From positions 1-12,854 of the forward strand of contig WLHY01000011.1 of NCBI GenBank assembly GCA_009702465.1: 12,854 nucleotides of DNA, read 5' to 3'. This document shows positions 6,627-12,854 of this stretch, piece after piece (within the stretch, counting starts at the first letter, position 1; the number at the start of each line of letters is the position of its first letter). The stretch is from Actinomycetota bacterium. GTDB lineage: Bacteria > Actinomycetota > Actinomycetes > Nanopelagicales > Nanopelagicaceae. The position numbers and the translations under genes were made by a program. The notes below the pieces were generated by a model. That model was not told where the DNA came from. It ran no database searches and saw only the letters and a program-made list of their open reading frames with translations.

Positions 6627-7642
6627 TGAGTAAACGTTATCGGGATGAGGATGATGTACGAGTAAATCAATCAAGACAGTTTGGTGCCAGCAATAAGGCC
6701 AGAGCGCGAACGAAGGATCGCCCCGATTACTCAGAGGCGCAGAGTGCAAAGATTATTGAGGTAGATCGCGGACGTGTTAAGTGCCTACTTGTCGGCGGTG
6801 TGGCTACTGAAGTGATTGCCATGAAAGCACGTGAGCTTGGTAAGAAATCTGTTGTAGTTGGTGATTTGGTTTCAGTGGTTGGTGATTTAAGTGGCAAAGA
6901 GGGCTCCCTTGCTCGAGTAGTTACAGTTTTGCCTAGAAAAAACTCCTTGACTCGAACAATCGATGATCACGTAAATGATGAAAGGGTCATTGTGGCAAAT
7001 GTTGATCAAATGGGAATAGTTGTCGCGGCCGCTAATCCAGAGCCACGTGAAGGATTTATTGATCGCGCACTAGTAGTTGCATTTGATCAAGGGATAAAAC
7101 CAATCATCATTATGACAAAACAGGATCTAGCTGATGGCACAAATTTCTTAAATACTTACAAAGATCTAGATATTACAATCTTTAAAATTGATAAAGCTAG
7201 CGATCTCTCCACTTTAAGTGATCAACTACAAGAGAAGGTAACTGTTTTGCTTGGTCACTCTGGTGTTGGTAAATCCACCCTGGTTAATAAGTTACTAGGT
7301 GATGAGCGCCGGGCAACTGGTGATGTAAATGATGTAACTGGTCGAGGCCGCCATACATCATCTAGTGCGATCGCCTTGAAACTTCCTAGTGCTACTAATG
7401 ACTCTTCAACTTGGATAATTGATACACCTGGAGTTAGATCCTTTGGTATCGCACATGTTGAGCCAACCAGAGTTATCTCCGCCTACCCTGAGTTCACCGA
7501 AGCCATTAAACACTGCCCAAAAAACTGTACTCACAATGAGGAGAGTTGTGCTTTGAATAATTGGCCTGATTTAACTGCACAAAACCTCGCTAGATTGGCT
7601 AGTTTGCGCCGAGTGCTTTCAACAAATAAATCTGCAATTTAA
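6626..7642 (+). CDS. rsgA: Ribosome small-subunit-dependent GTPase A
   Basis: RsgA (YjeQ) is a circularly permuted GTPase that helps late 30S subunit maturation. The 338-residue chain has the expected order. A basic N-terminus leads into an OB-fold (about 40-100). G4 is MTKQDL (163-168), G1 GHSGVGKS (210-217), the switch segment TGRGRHTSS (238-246) and G3 DTPG (266-269). A C-terminal zinc site follows: Cys297, Cys301, His303, Cys308 (CPKNCTHNEESC). The G4-before-G1 order is diagnostic of the permuted family. The ATG overlaps the aroA stop (TAATG), so translation is probably coupled; no separate promoter is evident. From memory, the aroA-rsgA pair is widely kept in actinobacteria. The extra basic residues at the N-terminus (KARARTKDR) could contact rRNA; this is inference. 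Confidence 0.95.
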   Translation: MSKRYRDEDDVRVNQSRQFGASNKARARTKDRPDYSEAQSAKIIEVDRGRVKCLLVGGVATEVIAMKARELGKKSVVVGDLVSVVGDLSGKEGSLARVVTVLPRKNSLTRTIDDHVNDERVIVANVDQMGIVVAAANPEPREGFIDRALVVAFDQGIKPIIIMTKQDLADGTNFLNTYKDLDITIFKIDKASDLSTLSDQLQEKVTVLLGHSGVGKSTLVNKLLGDERRATGDVNDVTGRGRHTSSSAIALKLPSATNDSSTWIIDTPGVRSFGIAHVEPTRVISAYPEFTEAIKHCPKNCTHNEESCALNNWPDLTAQNLARLASLRRVLSTNKSAI

Positions 7643-7667
7643 AGAGAGCAGAATCAGAGTTTTGCAG

Positions 7668-7673
7668 TAATCT
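7668..7673 (+). promoter_or_regulatory. Candidate -10 box for copA
   Basis: TAATCT lies 9 nt before the GTG start at 7683, with no ribosome site between them. The hexamer is the same as at the thioesterase and SRAP genes, but the spacing is 2 nt longer, so the leader would be 0-3 nt. No CsoR- or CueR-type operator was recognised in the 40-bp gap after rsgA. Confidence 0.4.
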
Positions 7674-7682
7674 TTACACATC

Positions 7683-10058
7683 GTGAGTACACCGCAAATA
7701 TCCCAGTTCCTGCCTCAGGATTTAGAAAATCAAAGTAAGCAGGTAGATCTATCAATAACTGGAATGAGCTGCTCCTCCTGTGTTAATTCAATTGAAAAAT
7801 CCCTAAATAAGTTACCTGGTGTTCGCGCCACAGTTAACTTAGCAATGGAGAGTGCGCACATAATTGCGCCAGTAAAGATGGATGAATCTGAATTAATCGC
7901 TGCTGTTAAAGCTAGCGGATACTCCGCTAAGGCATTTAAGGGCGAGCGGGAATCATTTGAAAGATCAAGAAAGCTTGGGTTACGACTTTTAATTACCGCA
8001 CTCTTTACTATCCCAATTTTGTTACTAATGGTTTTTGAATCAATCTCATCCTCATTTAAATCCACTATTGATCAAAACTTTGAATCATTAATTGAGCAAT
8101 TAAATGAAGTGATATCAAATCAAGGGTTTAACTTTGAGATTTTATATCCAACCGCACCCGCCTCGGCCTGGCTAGCAATTGTGCTCTCGCTTCCAGTAGT
8201 ACTAATTCTTGCTTGGCCAATCCATCGCGCTGCCATTAAAAATATCACTCGGCCAACAATGGATACCTTGGTTTCAATTGGATCTCTTACCGCTCTAATC
8301 TGGAGCATCTATGCAACTGCAAGTTATACCCATTCAAATATGGCTGATGCAGATGGTGGAGCCGGTATGCAGATGGCAGGGTTGCAAAATTACGCAGAGG
8401 TTTCCGCCACCGTTATCTTCTTTGTCATGCTTGGTAGGTATCTCGAGCATCGCGCAAAACGTAAAGCTGGATCTGCCTTAGCTGCTTTATTTGAGTTATC
8501 TGCCGGAAGTGTTGAAGTAATTCGAGATTCAAAAAATTTAATAATTGATATCTCAGAGATTGAGGTTGGTGATATTTTCACCGTTAAGCCAGGTGAGAAA
8601 ATAGCTACCGATGGTGTTGTTATCTCTGGTGCAAGCACAATTGATAACTCATTTTTAACTGGTGAATCAACTCCACTAGATATCACCATTGCCGATTTGG
8701 TTTTTGCTGGCTCAATTAACAACAATGGCTCTTTAGTAGTCAGAGCCACCCGAATTGGTGTCGATACCGAGCTAGCCAGAATTACTCGCATGGTCATGAG
8801 TGCGCAGAGTGAAAAGGCACCAGCTCAACGATTAGCTGATCAAGTTAGCTCTATTTTTGTACCAGTAGTTCTTCTGCTCTCGATCGCCACATTTTTAAGC
8901 TGGTACTTATCTGGTTCTGAAGTATCAAAATCAATTGCTACCGCTATTGCAGTTTTAATTATCGCTTGCCCATGTGCACTGGGTCTTGCTACCCCAATCG
9001 CACTGATGGTGGCGGCAGGTAAAGGTGCCAAATTAGGTTTCATCATTCGCTCTCCCAAGGCTATCGAAAAGGCTAAATCAATTAGTGATGTTGTCTTTGA
9101 TAAAACCGGAACCATCACAACTGGCAAGATGAAGTTACATCAGATGTTAGTAATTGAATCACCACTTAATAAATCAAATTCGGAGGTTTCAACCGCTGAA
9201 ATTTTAAGATTAACCTTAAGTATCGAACTGCTTGATTCCCATCCAATTTCAAATGCAATTGCAGAGCAGTTAGCGGCGCAAGGATTTGTTGGTGAGCAAT
9301 TAACTGAGTTTGAACATCGAAGCGGCCAAGGGGTGGCGGCTCGTACTTCAACTGGTAAAACTTTATTAGTTGGCTCACCAATCTCAATTGCAAAAAGCTC
9401 AGCTGAGTTTCATCCAAAACTTAAAGCAGCGATTGAGGAGGCAAATACACGAGGTAACTCCGTTGCAGTTGTTGCAATAGATGGTCTTGCCTACGGCGTA
9501 TTTGAGGTTGGTGACAGCCTTAAATCAGATGCTGCAGCATCAATTGCAAAGTTACAGAGCAAGGGAATTAACACCTGGCTAGTCACTGGTGATTCTGCCA
9601 CCGCTGCGATCGCTATGGGCGGAGCGGCTGGAATTCCAATTGATAATATCTTTGCCACCGCATTACCTGAGCAAAAAATTGATTTTGTTAAATCACTTCA
9701 TCAAACAAATGATGCAGATAGTAAAGGTAAAAAAAGAGTTTTAATGATTGGTGATGGAATAAATGATGCAGCGGCAATCGCAGAGGCTGATTTAAGTATG
9801 GCAATGGGAACTGGCACTGATACCGCAATCGCTGCTGCTGATATCACTTTGATTAGGGGCTCATTAGGAACCGCTATTGATGCCTTAAATGTTGCAGGAA
9901 AAACCGTAAAGATTATTAAATCTAATTTAGCTTGGGCCTTTGCTTACAATGTTATTTGTATTCCAATTGCAGCATCTGGAAATCTATCTCCGATGTATGC
10001 CGCTGGAGCTATGTCACTATCCTCATTATTTGTGGTGATGAATAGCTTAAGAATTTAA
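7683..10058 (+). CDS. copA: Copper-exporting P1B-type ATPase
   Basis: This is a 791-residue heavy-metal pump that exports Cu(I) across the cytoplasmic membrane. It has a single N-terminal HMA domain with GMSCSSC (Cys30, Cys33). Two membrane-segment pairs follow, then the actuator TGES (326-329), the membrane metal site CPC (429-431), the phosphorylation site DKTGT (473-477), the P1B-specific HP dipeptide (520-521) and GDGIND (690-695). Tyr755-Asn756 in the seventh helix and MSLSS (777-781) in the eighth are the signature of the Cu(I) subclass P1B-1, so zinc/cadmium or silver-only pumps are less likely. GTG at 7683 is the only start before an in-frame stop at 7668. The loop between the first two membrane segments is long (about 117-157). 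No chaperone or copper regulator lies beside it. The stop is 4 bp from the 3' end of the convergent tRNA gene. Confidence 0.94.
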   Translation: MSTPQISQFLPQDLENQSKQVDLSITGMSCSSCVNSIEKSLNKLPGVRATVNLAMESAHIIAPVKMDESELIAAVKASGYSAKAFKGERESFERSRKLGLRLLITALFTIPILLLMVFESISSSFKSTIDQNFESLIEQLNEVISNQGFNFEILYPTAPASAWLAIVLSLPVVLILAWPIHRAAIKNITRPTMDTLVSIGSLTALIWSIYATASYTHSNMADADGGAGMQMAGLQNYAEVSATVIFFVMLGRYLEHRAKRKAGSALAALFELSAGSVEVIRDSKNLIIDISEIEVGDIFTVKPGEKIATDGVVISGASTIDNSFLTGESTPLDITIADLVFAGSINNNGSLVVRATRIGVDTELARITRMVMSAQSEKAPAQRLADQVSSIFVPVVLLLSIATFLSWYLSGSEVSKSIATAIAVLIIACPCALGLATPIALMVAAGKGAKLGFIIRSPKAIEKAKSISDVVFDKTGTITTGKMKLHQMLVIESPLNKSNSEVSTAEILRLTLSIELLDSHPISNAIAEQLAAQGFVGEQLTEFEHRSGQGVAARTSTGKTLLVGSPISIAKSSAEFHPKLKAAIEEANTRGNSVAVVAIDGLAYGVFEVGDSLKSDAAASIAKLQSKGINTWLVTGDSATAAIAMGGAAGIPIDNIFATALPEQKIDFVKSLHQTNDADSKGKKRVLMIGDGINDAAAIAEADLSMAMGTGTDTAIAAADITLIRGSLGTAIDALNVAGKTVKIIKSNLAWAFAYNVICIPIAASGNLSPMYAAGAMSLSSLFVVMNSLRI

Positions 10059-10062
10059 GTAA

Positions 10063-10139
10063 TGGTAGCGGGGACAGGATTTGAACCTATGACCTCTGGG
10101 TTATGAGCCCAGCGAGCTACCGAGCTGCTCCACCCCGCG
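10063..10139 (-). tRNA. Initiator tRNA-fMet (CAU anticodon)
   Basis: The 77-nt minus-strand gene folds as a full cloverleaf. The acceptor stem pairs CGCGGGG with CCCCGCT and leaves C1 opposite U72 unpaired, the mark of a bacterial initiator. The anticodon stem-loop CTGGG-CTCATAA-CCCAG carries the three consecutive G:C pairs needed for P-site entry. The T arm contains GGTTCAAATCC. The 3' CCA is encoded (10065-10063). These features separate it from elongator Met and from tRNA-Ile with a modified CAU anticodon. Confidence 0.97.
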
Positions 10140-10150
10140 TCGGATCCCAA

Positions 10151-10178
10151 ATCCTAAAGCAATTAACTGTTAATGCAA
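10151..10178 (-). promoter_or_regulatory. Candidate promoter of tRNA-fMet
   Basis: On the minus strand TTGCAT (10178-10173), a 16-nt spacer and TAGGAT (10156-10151) resemble a housekeeping promoter. TAGGAT is 11 nt before the mature 5' end, allowing a short 5' leader for RNase P. The -35 match is only partial. Confidence 0.45.
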
Positions 10179-10213
10179 AATTGCAGTGAAGATTGTGCTT
10201 AACCCTTTTTTTA

Positions 10214-10235
10214 TTCAACCATTTAAGCGGTTAAA
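10214..10235. other. Small hairpin after the UPF0182 stop
   Basis: TTCAACC (10214-10220) and GGTTAAA (10229-10235) can pair over 7 bp with one G:U in the minus-strand RNA, around an 8-nt loop. It lies just past the UPF0182 stop, but no U-tract follows on either strand, so it is not a standard intrinsic terminator. It might be an RNA-end stabiliser, or chance in AT-rich sequence. Confidence 0.25.
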
Positions 10236-10243
10236 TTAAAAGA

Positions 10244-12854
10244 TTAACGATTTTGCGCAGATATCAGTGCAGTTATTGCAGCCTCTAACCGAGCACGTGC
10301 TCTATCAGTTGCCGCACCATCTAATCGCTTTTGCGCATCAATAAAATCTTTGTATGCAGATTGCAATGAGGCGATCGCAGATCTAATCTCTTGGCTTGAA
10401 CCGGTGGATCCAGTTCCACCACTTGCGCCAGGTGTTGGTAGATTATTTCCAATGGTTGTTCCAGAGTTGCCGCCAAATACCTGATCTAATGCACCCTTTA
10501 GAGTGTCATCAAATCCAATTTGATCACCAAATGCAACCAATACTTTTTGTAGTAATGGATACGCCACTGCATTTGCGGTTGCTCGAACATAAACTGGTTG
10601 TACATAAAGCAAACCATTACCCACTGGCAGCGTTAGCAAATTGGCTAGAACTACATCTGAACCACCTTGGCGAAGAAGTGAGAGTGTTGTTGCAACCTCA
10701 GGCTTTGCCTCAAAATTTGAAGCTATCTGTGATGGACCGGCGACATTTGCAGATCTTGGAAGTTGAAGAACTGTGATCTTTCCATAATCTGGACCATTGT
10801 TTGAATTAACAATTGCTAGTGCAGATAAGTTTTCTCGACCACCGCGAGGTACAAATGGGGTAGATAGTGAGAAGGTTGGCTTATCTTGGCCAGGAATCTG
10901 CATTGTTAAATAAACTGGTGGTTGATTGCCAGCATTTGCACCAAAGGTTGATGGATCACGAGGTACTCGCCAGAAATCCTGTCCGCCATAAAAGGCATCA
11001 GCGGTAGTTACGTGGTACGCACTTAAAATATCCCGTTGTACGCGGAACATATCCTCTGGATAGCGAATATGTGAGAGCAATTGAGCTGAAATCTCACTCT
11101 TTGGCTTAACCGTTCCAGGGAAGGCTTTGCTCCAAGTTGCTAGAACTGGATCCTTCTCATCCCACTGATATAGAGAGATTGTTCCATCATAAGCATCAAC
11201 TGTTGCCTTAACTGAGTTACGGATGTAATTGATACTTCTGTTATCTAATGAGGCAATAGCGGTTGCTCGAGAGGTTAAAGCATCAGCTGTATTTGCTAAG
11301 TTAATTTTGCGAGAGTTTGGATAACCATTTGAGGTTGTATATCCATCAACAATCCAAAGAATTTTGCCATCTACTACAGCAGGATATGGATCGCCATCAA
11401 GGGTTAGCCATGGCGCGACCTTGGCGATTCGCTCTCTTGGATTACGATCAAACAAAATCTTTGAATTTGAGTTAACTAAATTAGATAAAACAATTCTTTG
11501 CTCTTGGTACTTAATTGCAAATAACAATCTAGTAAATAGTGAGCCCATTGGAACTCCACCATCACCGGTGTATGTGTAATTTCGCTGTCCATTAGCTGAT
11601 GAATCATCTGGGTAATCAAGCTCAGCTGGTGCGCCACCTGCAGCTGCGCCAACGATTGAGTAATTCGGTACATTCTCACCAAAGTAGATTCGAGGTTCAA
11701 ACTCACCTAAGCCATTAGTTGGTGGAATATCACCAATCACAAAGCTTGGCTTTCCATCAGCATCACGTGCATTACCAAAAGCGGCAACCATTCCGAAGCC
11801 ATGTGTGTAAACCAAGTGATCATTAATCCAGTTACGCGATGGATTTCCATCAATATTTAACTCGCGAACTGCAACTACAACATCTCGCTCTTGACCATTA
11901 ATTGTGTATCGATCAACATCTAAAGTATCGGCAAAGGAGTAGTAAGGCTTGATCTGCTGCAGCTGACGAAATGTGGCAGATAAAATATTTGGATCCATCA
12001 ATCTAATATTTGCAATTGTCGCCGCATCATCTGCAAGCTGTCCAGCAGAGGTGGCAACCGTTGCACGGTAATCAACCATTTCCACTTTATCTAAACCAAA
12101 TGCAGCACGAGTAGCATCAATATTTTTTTGAATATACGGCGCCTCTTTTGAGGACTCGCTTGGCTTTACCTGAAATTGTTGAATTGCTGCTGGGTAAACA
12201 CCAGCGATTAAAACTGATGCAATCACCATAAGAGCTACACCAGCTGTTGGAAGTAGCCAGGATTTGCGAATTATGTTGGCAAAGAAGAGAAGTGCACAGA
12301 CAACTGCGATAGCAGAGAGAATTGATTTGGCTGGTAACAGCGCATTTACATCGGAGTAGGTAAGTCCGGTGATTAATCTGCCCTCTTGCAAAGTTAATGC
12401 AAAACGGTCATACCAGTATGCAACCGCCTTTAGTAGAACTAAAAATCCTAGAAGTACTGATAACTGAACACGAGCAGCAACTGTTGTGCGCTCCTCCTTT
12501 ACCTGTGGCCTAATTCCACCGTACAGATAATGAACACCCGCAGCTGCCAAAATAGTGAGGATTATTGTGGAGATCGCCCAACCAATTAATGATTGCCACA
12601 TTGGTAATTCAAAGGCAAAGAATGAGACATCTTTATTAAATTGTGGATCGGTCACACCAAATGGCGTTGCATTTCTAAATAGCAACCACTCTTGCCAAAG
12701 TCTGGAGCCAGCGCTGCCAGCAAAGTAAAACAGTGATGCAAAAACTCCGACAATTACAAGTTTGCGAATTGGCTCAAGTTGAGCGCGGTATCTCTCTAGA
12801 TTATCCGCTTCAACATTTAATGGGACATAAATTGGGCGTTTACGAAAAGCGATA
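10244..12854 (-). CDS. UPF0182 family integral membrane protein (N-terminus beyond window)
   Basis: This belongs to a large actinobacterial membrane protein family without an established function. The frame is open to the window edge and encodes at least 869 residues. The TTG at 12685 is internal, since the preceding codons continue the family segment AGSAGSRLWQEWLLFRNATP. Several membrane helices are visible at the N-terminal side (near VIVGVFASLFYF, GWAISTIILTILAAAGV, LLGFLVLLKAVAYW, SAIAVVCALLFFANI, GVALMVIASVLIAGVYP). A long, probably extracytoplasmic, domain of about 600 residues follows, with family blocks such as KNIDATRAAFGLD and FGLGEFEPRIYFGE-like sequence. A Gly/Ser/Thr-rich linker then precedes a C-terminal Ala-rich helix of about 45 residues. 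It is on the same strand as tRNA-fMet, 104 bp upstream of it. The 5' end, start and full length cannot be judged here. Confidence 0.92.
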   Translation of the reverse strand, partial: IAFRKRPIYVPLNVEADNLERYRAQLEPIRKLVIVGVFASLFYFAGSAGSRLWQEWLLFRNATPFGVTDPQFNKDVSFFAFELPMWQSLIGWAISTIILTILAAAGVHYLYGGIRPQVKEERTTVAARVQLSVLLGFLVLLKAVAYWYDRFALTLQEGRLITGLTYSDVNALLPAKSILSAIAVVCALLFFANIIRKSWLLPTAGVALMVIASVLIAGVYPAAIQQFQVKPSESSKEAPYIQKNIDATRAAFGLDKVEMVDYRATVATSAGQLADDAATIANIRLMDPNILSATFRQLQQIKPYYSFADTLDVDRYTINGQERDVVVAVRELNIDGNPSRNWINDHLVYTHGFGMVAAFGNARDADGKPSFVIGDIPPTNGLGEFEPRIYFGENVPNYSIVGAAAGGAPAELDYPDDSSANGQRNYTYTGDGGVPMGSLFTRLLFAIKYQEQRIVLSNLVNSNSKILFDRNPRERIAKVAPWLTLDGDPYPAVVDGKILWIVDGYTTSNGYPNSRKINLANTADALTSRATAIASLDNRSINYIRNSVKATVDAYDGTISLYQWDEKDPVLATWSKAFPGTVKPKSEISAQLLSHIRYPEDMFRVQRDILSAYHVTTADAFYGGQDFWRVPRDPSTFGANAGNQPPVYLTMQIPGQDKPTFSLSTPFVPRGGRENLSALAIVNSNNGPDYGKITVLQLPRSANVAGPSQIASNFEAKPEVATTLSLLRQGGSDVVLANLLTLPVGNGLLYVQPVYVRATANAVAYPLLQKVLVAFGDQIGFDDTLKGALDQVFGGNSGTTIGNNLPTPGASGGTGSTGSSQEIRSAIASLQSAYKDFIDAQKRLDGAATDRARARLEAAITALISAQNR

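Noticed and set aside
7730..9417. Several minus-strand open frames of 60-135 codons inside copA
   Set aside because: They are shadows of the strongly conserved copA frame, with no ribosome sites and no recognisable domains.
10063..10139. tRNA 3' end as an integration site, with copA as acquired cargo
   Set aside because: There is no integrase, no direct repeat of the tRNA 3' end and no obvious shift in base composition across copA.
1..12854. CRISPR array, insertion sequence, toxin-antitoxin or prophage
   Set aside because: I found no spaced repeats, terminal inverted repeats, transposase or phage-like frames. Every long stretch is accounted for by core genes.

Overview
The window reads as ordinary, densely packed chromosome of a low-GC, streamlined actinobacterium. 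The freshwater acI / Nanopelagicales type is the best guess. The evidence is a Kgd-type 2-oxoglutarate dehydrogenase C-terminus, a SigR/RsrA thiol-stress pair, a nickel superoxide dismutase with its maturation protease, a UPF0182 membrane protein and an actinobacterial initiator tRNA, all in AT-leaning sequence. The order SRAP protein / aroA / rsgA beside an RsrA-type anti-sigma and SigR-type sigma factor matches, from memory, the neighbourhood of sigH in Mycobacterium and sigR in Streptomyces. It therefore looks vertically inherited. I see no phage, transposon, CRISPR array or integrase, and no clearly undescribed multi-gene system.

Layout: 1-1898 (+) is the 3' two-thirds or less of kgd, cut by the window edge. 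1912-2238 (-) and 2286-2696 (+) are the divergent pair sodX / sodN. 2705-4384 (-) is the thiol-stress locus, transcribed as sigR, then rsrA, then a FlK-like hotdog thioesterase. 4448-5173 (-) is an SRAP (YedK/HMCES-type) protein, divergent from aroA (5229-6626, +), which overlaps rsgA (6626-7642, +). 7683-10058 (+) is a copper-exporting P1B ATPase. 10063-10139 (-) is tRNA-fMet, and 10244-12854 (-) is a UPF0182 membrane protein that runs off the right edge.

How the genes fit together: sigR, rsrA, sodN/sodX and copA all relate to oxidative or metal stress, but they lie in separate transcription units, so joint control is not shown. RsrA should hold SigR inactive until its cysteines are oxidised. 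A good SigR-type promoter (GGGAAT-N18-GTT) lies directly upstream of the longest sigR reading frame, which suggests autoregulation producing a longer sigma isoform. SodX would trim the SodN propeptide to expose the nickel-binding HCDLPC hook. aroA and rsgA are housekeeping genes that are probably translationally coupled.

The most useful observations are: (i) the SigR promoter placed for a leaderless, N-terminally extended SigR; (ii) a perfect 15-bp tandem repeat inside aroA that adds a Ser/Gly/Asn loop; (iii) a recurring TANNNT -10 box exactly 7 nt before three start codons, which indicates leaderless mRNAs and decides two starts; (iv) a thioesterase-fold protein downstream of rsrA that seems to lack the catalytic histidine.
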